Positions 22,553 to 34,442 of a DNA stretch of 64,000 bases are shown piece after piece. The notes under the pieces were generated by a model that was not told where the DNA came from, did not search any database, and worked only from the letters and a program-made list of their open reading frames with translations. This DNA comes from Alectoria sarmentosa (Eukaryota > Ascomycota > Lecanoromycetes > Lecanorales > Parmeliaceae), in NCBI GenBank assembly GCA_009733775.1, contig WOGZ01000128.1:26468-90467 (forward strand). The letters are read 5' to 3'. Each line of letters starts with the position of its first letter. Positions within the stretch are counted from its first letter, which is position 1. The position numbers and the translations under genes are program-made.

Positions 22553-23580
22553 TCAGACACCTTCTTTCCCCACAGCCAATTGTGCAATAGTCGTAGTCAG
22601 AGTCTTCCTCGCGTCAAGTTCTTTCGTATCTCTGTGCGGTCTATAGTGGTTCGTAACGATCGTGACAACTGCGTGGTAACATATATACCTTTGTAACGGC
22701 GTCAGCTCGAAGGAGTCGTTCAGATCGGGAGTACCAACAGTAAACCTTTCCGGTCACAGCATAGCTCCGGTTCTGAAAAGGCAGTATCACCCCAGATTGC
22801 CTGACCAAAGTCTAAGAGACCTATAACGTTGTTGGTTCTTCGATCAAGAAGTACATTCTGCGGTCGACCCAATCCCAAGACTACAAGTCTCGCCTCCCTG
22901 ACGTCATGTAATTCCTTCGCCACTGAAGATGCCGCTTCCCGGATCGCATGGTAAGGTAGATTGATCGTCATGTCTTCTGCGTCCATCATGATGGATTCAA
23001 GCATTGCCTTGAACGATTCCCGCCAAGTTGGAAATCCCTCGTTAGAGGCGACAAGGGCTGCAGGTCCAAATGTGGATGATGTGTGCTGACTGATGGTGGA
23101 ACTGAGAGACCGAAGTTGTAGCTCGATGTCTCTGCACTCAGATCTCGTGAGATGTAGCGCGGCATCTGCATACGAAATTCCTGGAACGTGCGTGCTAAGG
23201 AGAAAGGGCGAGCCGAGGTGTATACTCCTTGGATCGTATCTTAATATTCGTGGTATTGGTAGGCTGCTTTTCTTGAGAAGGGCAAGTATGGTGGCTTCCG
23301 ATTCGAGGAAGTTTCGCTCGTGCCGTAGTAGAGCTGTATTGGGTGAGGGACTGAGTTTGAGAACTAGTCGAGAGCCACTCGAGAGACGCAGCTTGCATAT
23401 ACCATGTAGATGGCCTTGAATGTCTTCCATGTTGTTTACCTCCAGACGCGAGGACTGAAGAGTATCTTGGACCATCCACCGAATGGTGCTGCTGTTCGAG
23501 ACGAGAGACGAGGGGACTGACACGCACGCCATTGTAAAGGGATCAATGGCGAGGACATTCGCTATACAAGGAAGTTGCAT
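22553..23580 (-). CDS. Aminoglycoside-phosphotransferase-fold protein with altered catalytic motif
   Basis: Two exons (23580-22739 and 22688-22553) around a 50-nt intron with a CTGAC branch give 325 residues. Without the splice the frame ends early; with it the C-terminus reads YICYHAVVTIVTNHYRP and continues to KEGV, a credible helical end. The fold is APH/choline-kinase-like: LVLKLSPS probably holds the nucleotide-binding Lys, and LLDFGQAIWGD the metal-binding Asp. At the catalytic loop, where active members have HGDxxxxN, this protein has LGLGRPQN: Asn is kept but His and Asp are gone. It may be a pseudokinase or use other residues. An alternative start is ATG 23532. The donor (GTTGGT) is non-consensus. 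I recall uncharacterised fungal proteins with the same variant loop, but could not check this. Confidence 0.8.
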
Positions 23581-24989
23581 TTGGATGGTGGCGACAAGTC
23601 ATATATAGTCCTTATGATCTTGACTCAGAAAGAAGAAATGACACTGCAAGACGGAACTGCATCATACATGCAACTGGACATGAATAAGTAAATCTTCGGT
23701 GAGAGCGATGGCAGGCTGAATCAGAAACAGTGAATTTGGAAGCTTTGCCAATGATATGCCAGAACAGGCGAGGTGGCTATGAAGGAATCATCAGGAGCGA
23801 ACCCTCGCTTCTGAGTTAGGAAATGGAATTGATTATTGAAGACAGAGAGAGACTCGTGGCGAAGCCAACCTGACGGATTGAAAGACCGCTCATGAGTGGT
23901 TCTGACAGCTAATTTCTCCTTTCATTTCGCTTCCGACCTATTTCCCATGTTCGTATCAAGCGGTGTGAGTGGGTAGTGGCTACGCGAGACGGACATACAT
24001 CCTGCGAAATGCGGCGAAAAGAGTGGCTGATACAAGCTCGTCAAACATTCCTGAAAGAGTGCTAGACGATGGTATCTCTCACAGGGTCTTTGCCTGCGTG
24101 TTGGAGGCTGTATGCCTCCGGGGATTCGGGATACAGGGCAAAATGATGCTGAGGGAAACGCGTAATGAAGCTCGTTTGGTATTCCCACAACGAGGTTGGG
24201 GTCCGAAATACCCGACTAGTCGCGGTCTCTTCCTTCTGCGATTCGCTTATTTGGACGAATCGCATGCTATGCCGAAACGCCATCCTCTTACTTCCTCCAA
24301 CATCTGACACTTCAATCCTTCGCTTGCTTCGAGAACATTGTTTCGAAGCCGGTTGTATCTCCGGAGTCCCGGATTGACACCATGGATGAGTGGTACTAGC
24401 ATCCAGTGTCATGGCTCATGCATGATGATGCGGACAAAGTCTTGCGGCTGCCGCTAATTCGGATTACGGAAGATGTGATCTGGGCGCACAGCAGTTCCCT
24501 CGCTACACAAGCGAGATTTGGTTGGTTTCCAACGACACCGTACATAACATGATCGGTTGTTGACAGAAGATTCACCTTGTTCTTACACCAACTCGTATGC
24601 AAAGTTTTTAAAATGAAGTAGCAAAAGTCATACAAAGAGAAGGAGATTCCAAATTCGCACGGGCAAATTATCGCCAAACTTGGCAATTCTAAGATCTCCC
24701 ATTTTGTTTTGTTTTTTGTATACTTTTGTGGGTGTCAACCGTAACAAATAGACTGTTCGTATGAATTTAGTGGAGCTCGGCATGTTTGTTGAATAATTTA
24801 CCCGTTCTATGCATCACCGCACGGGCAAATCGTCTTCGTTATTGCATACATTGAAGGATATCAATCAGCACAAATTGACTGTTCACATAAATTTAGCAGA
24901 ATTTGGATTCTTCATCGGAGTACTTCCCCTTTATGCAAGACTTTAGCTCGATCCTCTTCGAAAGGAACAACGGCTGGTCTGCCTATCGC
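23581..24989. other. Intergenic with a degenerate direct repeat
   Basis: It separates the phosphotransferase-like gene (promoter side) from the 3' end of the TAN1 gene. Short frames at 23969-24412 on both strands overlap one another and look like chance. An AT-rich imperfect duplication lies at 24657-24907 (listed separately). Confidence 0.5.
24657..24907. repeat. Degenerate direct repeat, two copies
   Basis: GCACGGGCAAAT occurs at 24657 and again at 24819. ACAAATAGACTGTTCGTATG (from 24744) is matched by ACAAATTGACTGTTCACATA (from 24870), each followed by AATTTAG. The order is the same, but the offsets differ (162 and 126), so the second copy is about 36 bases shorter. It may be an old tandem duplication or a remnant of a mobile element. 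Confidence 0.55.
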
Positions 24990-26082
24990 TCACAATGCTG
25001 TGGGGTGGTCTGCCGCCTCTTGGGACTCGAGACTGGTCTTGTCATCTTCACTCTTCTCCGTGGATATTCTACCATCCTTGGGCCCAGATTCGTTCACCAC
25101 CACATCTAGAGGAGGGCTATCATCTTTGTCCTCTACCTTGGGCGCCGTACCATTGCTCGTCCTGCCCTCCAGCTTCTGTGTTGGATCATATATCTCTGCA
25201 AGATTGTACTGCTTCAGCTCGTCGTAGTCGTTACCAACAACACTCATACCGAGGATGTTCTTCACACAGTCAGCAAAACGATCTTAGCATCATCTTAGAT
25301 ACGAATCCCAAAGCGACAGAGCAAACGCAGCTAACCTTGTAGACATCTACCAAGATCAGACGATCATATGCTTTTAGATCCACCTTGTGATACCGTCCCA
25401 CAGCCCTCGCAACTTGCTTGATAATGTCTTCCCTTTTCATGACGTTATGATTCCTCCTCGTAGGCCTGATTGCAAACTTTAAGCCATCTTCGTCACCGTG
25501 AAATACAGGTCCCAGTACCGTATCCGCAACTTTGGCCAGCCCGTCCTCTGTAGCCTTTCCCATCATTGCCATTGGCGACAATCTTTTTACGAATCGAGCT
25601 CGTTGCCTAGCGCCCTCAGCGGCGTCCTTGCAAATTCTATGTACGAAAGAAACAGGCTCGATTGGCGGGTGGGTTTTGAAGAAGAGCACGCATTGTATAT
25701 CCATTTTCACGGCCTGAAATAATGCCTCTTTCTTCGTGACCTTGGCCTTCATTCCTTGAACCTCTTTCTTGATCTCAGCTTCGATATCCGCCACCGCGTC
25801 CTCATTGCTGTCCTCTCCACCTGTATGATCTTCCACACTGCCGTAAAGCTTCTTTGCGTACTCTTCAAACAGATCTCGTAGCTCCGCGGTGGATTTGCCT
25901 TCCTTTCCCATCTCACAGGTGACCCAGATACCGGAGTCGCCGGGCTCTATGCTCGGGGCGGCGTAGTTGGGTTGGTCTTTTCTAGGTACGCGCCATTGCT
26001 TCGGTTTCTTCTGGGCACGGTTGCCGTTGCTTGCTTCAGACTTGCGTTTTTTACTTTTGTTCATCACGAGAGACGAAGACAT
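24990..26082 (-). CDS. TAN1: TAN1-like THUMP-domain protein (tRNA cytidine acetylation cofactor)
   Basis: Two exons (26082-25336 and 25259-24990) with a 76-nt intron give 338 residues; the join reads LILVDVYK then NILGMSVV. The N-terminus is basic (KSKKRKS, KKPKQWR), fitting nuclear or nucleolar location and RNA binding. A central segment with VLFFKTHPPIEPVSFVHRIC, then a region containing RPTRRNHN, and the VARAVGRYHKVDLKAYD end correspond to the THUMP domain. In yeast, Tan1 binds tRNA-Ser and tRNA-Leu and lets the acetyltransferase Kre33/Nat10 make N4-acetylcytidine at position 12 of the D-arm. The C-terminal 80 residues are acidic and low complexity. It is a single gene with no functional neighbour. 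Confidence 0.9.
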
Positions 26083-26530
26083 GGTTTTGATGAGGGGTAT
26101 TATTGTTGTTGGTTCATAGTGGGCAGACTGAGTGACCAGCCAACCCTGTCAAGTGAATTGTGTTTGGAACCCCGTCGTTAATTTCACCACGATCTTTTCA
26201 GCGCTCGGGTAGCAATTATTCTGAGACGCAATCTCTTCGACTCGTTCAGACTAGCGCAACTCTTATGCGCATTACGCGAAGTACAAAGCACTCTAGACCA
26301 CATTTCATGTGTCTTGGCGCGAATCAACAACTCAATGTTTGTCAGGATTTACAATAAGCTATTAACAGTCTATATACATGTTTATCGTCATTTCCACGGC
26401 CGAGCTTTGAGGAAAAGGCGTTGGTAAACCAATCGCACTCTTAGCAAACAGCCTGCTGCTTTTCAGGCTATCGTATATTCATGGCTTGTGCAGCTTGACT
26501 GTATGTGTCTTTCTTTCCTTTAAGTCGTTT
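26083..26530. other. Intergenic between TAN1 and pyruvate decarboxylase
   Basis: It should hold the TAN1 promoter and the 3' UTR of the pyruvate decarboxylase gene, both on the reverse strand. Nothing distinct seen. Confidence 0.5.
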
Positions 26531-28593
26531 TCATTGCTTTGCCTTCACGTTTCCGGGGTTAGCGTTACTTCTTTGAGACGGGGTTTGAGGTGCAAGACAT
26601 GCTCGAAGAGTAAGAGCCTCTCGAAACATGTTCTGCAACCCGAATTCTGGTAAAGTTCAAGAAATATTCAATCTGAAAAGTGGACTGACGTTGGTTTTAG
26701 CAGAAACATCTGCAGTCAACTTAAGTGCTTTCGGCGCGTCTTCCTTGGGCATGTAAAGCTCCACGAACTGTCATTGTCAGCATTGATGTCCATCCCTAAT
26801 TGGAACAGACTTACCTGTAAATATGGAGCGGATGAGAAGTTTTCATCCTCGAAGAGATCCTCCGCCTCTTGCTTTGTTTTGACTTGATACGTCTTCGACT
26901 TCTTTGGGTCGGCTCCGAAGACACTGACGAGGTCCTTAAACTTCCATTGCTGGATATCATTATAGCTGGCGTCCATGCCATGGATATATCTCTCAATGGT
27001 ATAGCCTTCATTGCAAATGACGAATCTGGATTTGTCAGTATCAACTCAACAATCTTTGGGGACTCGAGCGTACATGATTGGCTTCAGGTCATTCCTGATC
27101 ATAGTGCTGAGCTCCTGGGCTGTCAGTTCAAAGGAGCCATCGCCAACGAACAGTATGGTTCGTCTGCTGCCCGTCTCTTTCGCAGCTAACGCAGCGCCTT
27201 GGCATGCTCCTACCGAATAACCTATTGAACCCCACAGGACTTGAGAAATAGCCGTTACGCCTTCTGGGAATTTTGTCTCCCAGATTCCGAAGTTGGCAGT
27301 ACCGGTCTCCGTGAGCACGATGTCGTTTGGCTTCATCCATTGACCAACTCTCGGCCATAACCAGTCATGCGTGATGACTTCTCCTTTCGACATCCCTCGA
27401 TCTTTCTTTGCGATTTCGTTGTCTGGAGCAGGGCCAGCCTCAATGTTGAGCTTCCCCATCCGAGAAGTCACTTTTCTCAGGACTCCGTGCATATGTACTC
27501 CAGGATACTCCGAGTATCGAACACGCATGTATCCGCTGTGGAAGTCGATAGTCGATAGCTGGCTGACTCTGTAGGTGAAACCAGCTGTATTGAAATCTGA
27601 CTTGATGGCGCCGATGCTCAGAACAAGGTCAGACGACTCAACGCGCTCTGCAACTCCAGCATTACTTCCGTTTCCAGCATATACACCACCGTAATTGGGC
27701 AACGTTTCATTCACTGCGCCCTTGCCCATGGGCGCTACAAAGACAGGTAGTCCAGACTTCTCGATCAATTCGTGTACTTCTTCAAGCGCTCTATGTCTTA
27801 TGGCACAAGCATCGACGAGAATGATAGGATTTTTTGCGGCATGAAGATATTTCAGGACGACGTCAACGACATAATCCTCCTTCTCCGTATCATTGGATGG
27901 AAAGCTAAGATCTATCGGTTTTTTCAACCGGTCACCCTCTATCTTCTTCTGAACCATGTCTGTTGGTAGAGTGATATACACAGGCCTTGATTGAATCCAA
28001 CACTCCCTTATTGCGTTGTCGATGAGCATAGCTGCTTCATGAGGATCGTTCAACTTGGCCTTAGCGCAGGATATGTTGTGGCTCATGTCCGCAAAGACCT
28101 CGAAGTTGCCATTGCCGAGGGTGTGGTGTAAGAGCAATCCATCGCGTTGTGACAGGGTGGACGGAGTGCCAACGATATGTACGATTGGCACGTACTCGGA
28201 GTAGGCGCCCGCAATGGCATTGAGAAGGCTTAGCTCGCCAACGCCAAAGGTCGTTACAACCGCCGATATGCCCTTCACTCTTGCGTATCCGTCTGCAGCA
28301 TATCCTTCTGGGATATTAGTTGGGTTCTTAATAGTGGCTTCCCGCATTCATACCTGCGTTGAGCTCATTGCAATTCCCTACCCAATTGAGTCCAGCTTTA
28401 GGGATATAGTCGAGAGCTACCTATGAGACTTAGCTTCTGCTTAGCACGTTGTAGTCCATTTAGATCTCACTAGATTGAAATCGCCTGGAACCCCGTGTAC
28501 ACCACGAACACCAACTTCATGAAGCCTGCGAAACAGATATTCTGCTACGTCGATGGGGTTCTTGAGCTCCGAGCTTCTGATGTCGGTTGCCAT
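26531..28593 (-). CDS. Pyruvate decarboxylase
   Basis: Six exons (28593-28471, 28420-28354, 28304-27074, 27025-26815, 26767-26690, 26542-26531) give 573 residues, the usual length. It is a thiamine-diphosphate enzyme converting pyruvate to acetaldehyde and CO2 in the cytosol during fermentation. Signatures: PGDFNLVALDY, catalytic Glu in GNCNELNAGYAADGYAR, the His pair in LLHHTLGNG, and the cofactor/metal motif beginning GDGSFELTAQEL and ending in CNEGYTIE. The last intron (147 nt, CTAAC branch) leaves a four-codon final exon, so the protein ends SAKTN-AKQ. An unspliced alternative would end SAKTNVSPLFRLNIS with a stop at 26657. The gene shares a 280-bp promoter with the divergent SRO7-like gene. 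Confidence 0.93.
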
Positions 28594-28873
28594 GATGTAG
28601 ATAGTTGACCGAGCGTGATCTGAAATACCAAAGGATTTCCTTTGAAAAAGAGGAGATCAATTCAACAAAATGTGAAGGTATTGGAGAATGTCTGAGCAGC
28701 AGCGGAACTCGGGCGGAATCGTTGACATGACGCAGTGAGGCAGTGAGGCATTGGCGGAAGATCAACAACGCTAAGATATGCCCCGCGATAAGGCTGATGT
28801 GGCTGTCCTCTCGAGGGAGCTTTACGGACAAACGAACAAATATCTCCAATGTACTCGTAATGGGCAAGCAAAC
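28594..28873. promoter_or_regulatory. Bidirectional promoter, pyruvate decarboxylase / SRO7-like gene
   Basis: Only 280 bp separates the two divergent start codons, so both promoters must lie here or overlap. No TATA element is obvious. Confidence 0.6.
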
Positions 28874-31800
28874 ATGGCTTCCTTTCTTCGAGGTAAGCAA
28901 GCAGGTATCCAAAGAGACTTTTCAGCTGGGCTGGATCCTCAGCTCTTTGCCATTGACGAGGTAGGTTGCTGATTTTGCTCGAGAGCCCATCTGTTCGCAG
29001 CCTGATGACTTGCAATATAGGTAGCACGATACGGTATCAACTCCCAAGTCAGTGCATTAGCATACGACCCTGTCCAGTCCCTACTCGCTGTAGGCACTAA
29101 AGACACCAAGTTTGGAAGTGGAAGAATATACATCTTTGGGCAAAAGCGTGTCTCTGTCAGCTTGAAGCTTCCAAGAAAGGCTTCCGTCAAGACATTGCAG
29201 TTTTGTGCAGACAAACTTGTCTGCATTGACACCAAAAATGATCTATCAGTCTTTGCCCTGGACACGACAAGAATACTAGCATCCTATGCCCCTCCCGGTC
29301 TTATCACAGCTCTAGCGACAGATTCGACTTTGGACTATGCATTGATTGGGCTGCAGAATGGTGCGTCAAGCTCCTTAGCACGTACCAAGTACATCTAGAA
29401 TGCTGAGGTTCGCTCAAGGGGAGATAATCGCCTACGACCTTGACCGGTTGAACCTTGCACCGCTCAGAGTCCAAAATCTATGGAGGGACCGCAATCCACG
29501 GGCCCGCCTTTTGCCCGTCGAGACGCTGGCCTTTCATCCTCGGGACATCGGCAATCTGTTGGTCGGGTATTCTGAGGGCGCGGTCATATTCTCATTCAAG
29601 CATAACAAGCCTTTGAAGTTTTTCCATTATGAGCTGCCGTCGGGAGCCCCTGGAGGAGATCCTCAGGCAAATTCTGGTAGTCCTGCTCGATGCCCACGAC
29701 TAACGCAGGCGATCTGGCATCCAACTGGTACTTTCATCCTCACCGGTTACGAGGATTCTAGCTTTGTGGTATGGGATCCAAAAGACGGTAGGAAAGTATT
29801 GGCCAGAACGATACAAGCCACCAATGTAGACGTGGCGGGAGCACTCCCACAAAGTGCCGGGTCCACGAGAGCTGCGCTTACACCAAAAGAGCCTTTGTTC
29901 CGTATATCATGGTGTTCGAAGGTAGACCCTGACGACACTGGATTATTGATCGCTGGCGGATTATCAAAAACCGAGCCTGCCAAAGGCCTGACTTTTATCG
30001 ACCTTGGACCAACACCGAACTATACCACCTCTTCATGGCAAATCCTCTCTCAACATTTCGAGCGACCAAAGGCACAGCATACTCTTCTTACGCCGCCGAA
30101 CGCTGGAGTTATCGACTACTGCCTGATTCCTCGCAAATCACCTCACTTCGCTGGATCCAATGATCCCATAGCTGTTATCGCCCTCCTAGCATCAGGTGAG
30201 ATGGTCACCTTAAGCTTTCCGTCTGGACATCCTATAACGCCTACCAATCAGCTCCATGTGTCTCTGACGTATGTCCATCCATTCGTCAATCGCATTGACT
30301 TGGCTTTCATCGACCGTTCAAGGTGGCTTGGTATGGTCGAACATCGCTCACGTGGTCCTCCAATATTGAAAGGAGGCGCTGAGCCCAAACGCTCCCTTAT
30401 GAGGTTCGCCAATCGGAATGTTATACAGACCGCTCACGCTGATGGCACGATACGCGTTTGGGATGCTGGGCATGGTGATGAAATCGAGAATGAAGATGTC
30501 CTTCAAGTCGATGTTGCTCGAGCTCTAGGCCGATACAGAGACATAGACATCATCACAATGTCAATGGCAGGTGCTACGGGAGAGCTTGCTGTGGGTTTGA
30601 GAACGGGCGAAGTGGCTATCTTTCGCTGGGGCAAAAACCGTGACTTTGGCAGAGACACACCACATAAGGAGACCAAAGGTTTTGGTCTAGAACCAATAGT
30701 AGACCGGGCCGAGCCCGGTATCAAGGAAGGCTTGCTTCCTTTGACGCTGCTCGACCCGCAAGAAGGTACTGTAACTGCATTGAAGATGAGTGATGTCGGC
30801 TTTGTCTGTGCCGGATTTGAAGGAGGTAGCATCACAGTCATCGACCTCAGGGGTCCAGCTGTCATTTATGAGGCCAGCGTGAGTGACTTGGGTAGCTCAA
30901 GCGGCAAGCATGGGAGCTTCCGAAGAAACAGCAACAGCCAAAGCCAAGCCAAGCCTGAGTGGCCTACGAGCATTGAATTTGGAGTCCTGATGCTCGATGG
31001 TGACGGTAAGTCCAGAGGATGATCACTAAATATTAAAGTGTTGCTGACAAGCGAAGACTACTCAAGCATACTACTCTTTGTGGGAACCAATCTTGGGCGC
31101 CTGGTGACCTTTAAGTTATTACCAGAGGCGACCGGCGGCTACACAGTCAAGCTTGTTGGAACATATACGCTGGACGACAAGATCATTTCAATATCACCGA
31201 TCAATACAGACTCTGGAGACCTGGCAGCAGCTACCCAAGATGTTGTCGCTAGCCTTCGCAGTGGGGCCAGGATCAACGGAGTCATACTAGCTGTCACCCC
31301 AACGGGTGCGAGGATCTTCCAACCAGCAATGGCAAAAGGAGCTACTAAGTCTTGGGACCAATTCTTGTGCTATCAGGCGGCTGTCGTCAAATTTGAAGCT
31401 TACACGTACGCACTAGTTGGACTTTTTGGTGACGGATGCGCCAAAGCCTTCTCAGTCCCAGGCTTGAAGGAGATTGCTTCGACGAATGTTGCCCACATCC
31501 TGGACATACGGCGATTCTCTGAAGCTATCATAATGCCTACGGGCTTTGTATTTGGTTGGACTGGACCTTCCGAGATAGCAGTGCTTAATGTGTGGGGAAC
31601 TGGACAGGATCTGACACGTTCCCTTGATAAGCTATTCAATCCACAAGCTCTCATACCACCAAGACCGACAATCTCGAATCTTCAATGGATGTCAGGTACG
31701 CAGTACGTCACGCCTGCAGATATGGACATGTTCATTGGCGGCCCTGACCGTCCTCCATCGAAGCGGATGGTTGAGCAACAGCGCGCCGATGAAGAAGCAC

Positions 31801-32121
31801 GGCGTGTCGCGAGCCGCCAACCTGCCGGTAGCTCCTCTGGAGCTGGCGGACAACCTCCTGGGCGCCAAGAAGAAGGATACTGGGCTTACATGCAGCGTCA
31901 AGTACAGGAGCGGACAGAAAATCTAGGTCTCGCAGAAGACAACATGGAAAAGCTTGAGGATAATAGCGCAGGATGGGCTGATGATGTGAACAAGTATATT
32001 AGTTCGCAGAAGAAGAAAGCTGTTATGGGATGTAAGCGTCACTTTCATCAAATGGACTTCCAGGTGTTGCATAGGAGCAGGCTGATGAATAATAGTGATT
32101 TCCCATAAGCTTGGATTCTGA
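28874..32121 (+). CDS. SRO7/Lgl-family exocytosis regulator (tomosyn-like)
   Basis: Five exons (28874-28960, 29021-29360, 29419-31005, 31057-32031, 32096-32121) give 1004 residues. It begins MASFLRGKQAGIQRD, and exon 2 reads GINSQVSALAYDPVQSLL, the family's first WD-type repeat. The rest is mostly beta-propeller sequence with WDPKDGR and RVWDAGHGDE repeats, matching the double propeller of yeast Sro7. The C-terminus (about 920-1004; GYWAYMQRQVQERTENLG, then a heptad-rich part) is an R-SNARE-like tail. Family members bind the plasma-membrane t-SNARE Sec9 and the Rab Sec4 to regulate docking of secretory vesicles at growth sites, here presumably hyphal tips. The last exon is short and gives ISHKLGF; the downstream frame without the splice ends a few codons earlier at 32108. 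Confidence 0.92.
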
Positions 32122-32724
32122 GACAACATGACCAAGCCTGGAGACGCTCAAACCTGAGTTCCCAAAGTGGAAGCCTGTATTGAACATGCCAGTTACCAAA
32201 TCTTCACTCGGGAGGTCCTATTGTTGTGACTAATTCACCACACTCGTGGCGTGAAACACTCTCCTAATCGCAGCAATTGGGCAGATATCATGACCAAACA
32301 CGGACATCAAGGACTCCGTCATTTACAAAGCACCCTCTTTCACACTTCACGGCCACCAAATTGGCTGCCCTTTGTTTCAATAAAGCCTCCCGACTTCAAA
32401 ACACAAGAGCCTTTCAACACAATTCCTTGGTATTCCCTTGTCCAATACAAAGCATTTGCCCGTTTGTCCACCCAAGCCCCTGTTCTCTTCACTCTGATAA
32501 TTGTAACACCTCCTCTCACCACGACACTTCATTCGCCACCATCATGCCTAAGTATATGTACCACTCCTACACTGCGTGTAATGACCCCTTCACTTCTCCT
32601 CCCACCCGTCATCAAAGAACATAACATACATTCACTCGCAGATACTGGTCTCGAAAGCAAACAAGCAACACCAACAACGATAGTATCTCAAGAGCCGTTG
32701 ACGACCTAAACCCCTACCACAAAA
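32122..32724. other. Intergenic upstream of the small coiled-coil gene
   Basis: C-rich and pyrimidine-rich sequence typical of a fungal promoter and leader; no supported gene. Overlapping short frames around 32251-32709 are Thr/Pro/Ser-rich chance readings. Confidence 0.5.
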
Positions 32725-33084
32725 ATGCCAAAAACAACCACCTTCTCCTGCTCCCACACCGCTGTCACATACTCCTCCAACCCATCCAACCCACACCTCC
32801 CAACTGGCACGACCTACCCTCCCCCTAAGTACTTCTCCTTTCGATGCCGCCCCTGCGCGCGCGAAAAAGCCCAGCTCGCCGAGAGCAACATCAAAGCGCA
32901 ATACGACCCGCAGATCGAGGAATTGAGGAAGATGATCGAGAAAGCGCTGTGGAGCCTGACGAGGGATAATCCGGATTTGAAGAAGGCGATTGAGAGGAAG
33001 CAGAAGGACGAGACGGCTTTGATGGTGGAGAAGGAGAGGGCGTTGATTAGATGTTGGAGGGAGTATAAAGAGACGTGGGAATGA
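32725..33084 (+). CDS. Hypothetical protein with Cys pair and coiled coil (119 residues)
   Basis: The ATG follows a run of A (good context), and the frame is open for 119 codons. The N-terminal third contains CSH and later FRCRPCAR, which could form a small metal site. The C-terminal two thirds (EELRKMIEKALWSL, then IERKQKDETALMVEKERALI) is strongly charged and helical, probably a coiled coil. There is no signal peptide or membrane segment. I do not recognise the family. Composition and start context suggest a real gene, which would be soluble. Confidence 0.65.
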   Translation: MPKTTTFSCSHTAVTYSSNPSNPHLPTGTTYPPPKYFSFRCRPCAREKAQLAESNIKAQYDPQIEELRKMIEKALWSLTRDNPDLKKAIERKQKDETALMVEKERALIRCWREYKETWE

Positions 33085-33413
33085 TTGGTTGGCATGCATC
33101 TATGCTCTCTTTCTTCCTTATTGAAATGGACAGCGGAAAGGGAGAAGGTGGATCGAATGGCTTGCTTGTTCTTTACTACAGTACAGGTGTCGGTGGTTGA
33201 GAGCATACCTGGGAGCAAATCATTGTGAACTAGCTTGTTCAATGAAGACCATCAATCCAGTTCTCTCCTTGCTATCTGTGCATAAATATGCAAATGCTGG
33301 ATAAAGGGCACAAATTTGCTGTGCGCCATCCAACCTGCTCCTCATGAGACCTGTCCGTGAACTCCGGGGATATCTACAATTTCGTAATCAATAAGACCAA
33401 ACCATGAGCTTCT
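33085..33413. other. Convergent intergenic region
   Basis: It lies between the 3' ends of the small coiled-coil gene and the reverse-strand ASF1 gene. Nothing but probable 3' UTRs. Confidence 0.5.
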
Positions 33414-34442
33414 CTAATGCACCAGGACCGTACCTGGCTGCTGGTGGAGAGCTTGCTGCTTCCCAGCGTTCGACCCCTCAGCATGCTCACCCTCACCCAT
33501 CTCCATATCCTCATCCCCGTCGCCCTCTTCTTCCTCCTCCTCGGCATCTTCGTCTTCACTGCCACTGCTCTCGGCTTCGAGGTCCTCACTGCCAGCATCG
33601 GAATCATCGTCTTCCTTCTCCTTAGCGCCAGCAGTGTCATCTGCGCCGGCCATTTCCTCGTCTTCGCCCTTTTCTGCTTCCGCGGCTGCCAATTCAGCTT
33701 TCAGGCCTTCCTCGAGCTCGACTTCTTCGGCACCATAATTAGCACTGTCATCTTCGACAATGTCAGCTTCGGGTTGTTCGGGTGGGAACTCCGCGGGGGC
33801 CGAGTCTTCGGTATCCCTAAGCGTATTGTTAGTGTGAATACACATGCGATACTTGTACTCGTAGAAATTCGTACCATTTGATAGCAAATCTAGTCACACG
33901 AGGCTTCTCTGCAAGGACGTTCCTCCTCACGCGGTCGACATCTGGCTTGGCGGGGGGCTCTGTATTGAGCTCTTCCGAGTCGTATTCGTTGTTGACGTAG
34001 TAGCCTACTCGGACGAACTCTCGGCCATCGTAGCTACATGTGAGGAGGATGACTGTGACACCGAGAATCTCGGATGTGGGGATGCGGCGGAGATTGGGCG
34101 GGTCGGCTTCGAATATGAACTTGTTCACGCCGACGGGGATTGGCCCGACGAGGAGGGAATCGAGCTCTTGGTCATGTTCTGATCTATCCAATGTCAACTG
34201 CTGGCCAGATATTTGAGAAACAAGCGGAGAGCCTACGAGGTAGCAGATCCCACGTAGGTAAGCTTCCATTCGAGATCTGTGAAGTGGTCAGCGGTTCACT
34301 TCCTCTACTTTGTGAGGCGTCAAAGAATTTAACCCTTCTGAAGCTGCTCTAAACACTCAAAGGTGATCTCGAAATGATACGAGTCACCGAATTTGGCAGG
34401 GTTGTTGAGGACTTTGACGCCCAAGAGAGACACTACAGACAT
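33414..34442 (-). CDS. ASF1: Histone chaperone ASF1
   Basis: Four exons (34442-34334, 34276-34237, 34183-33875, 33816-33414) give 286 residues. It begins MSVVSLLGVKVLNNPAKF, continues FEITFECLEQL and LEWKLTYVGSATS, then QELDSLLVGPIPVGVNKF, RIPTSEILGVTVILLTCSY and VRVGYYVNNEY, the signature blocks of the ASF1 immunoglobulin-like core (about residues 1-155). The last 120 residues are an acidic tail of mostly Glu and Asp with Ala and Ser, as in fungal orthologues. ASF1 binds the H3-H4 dimer and hands it to CAF-1 and HIR during replication-coupled and replication-independent nucleosome assembly. Exon 2 is only 40 nt. It is divergent from RNA14. Confidence 0.97.

Noticed and set aside
23969..24412. 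Overlapping frames of 112-116 codons on both strands
   Set aside because: They overlap each other, share no motif and have no splice or context support.
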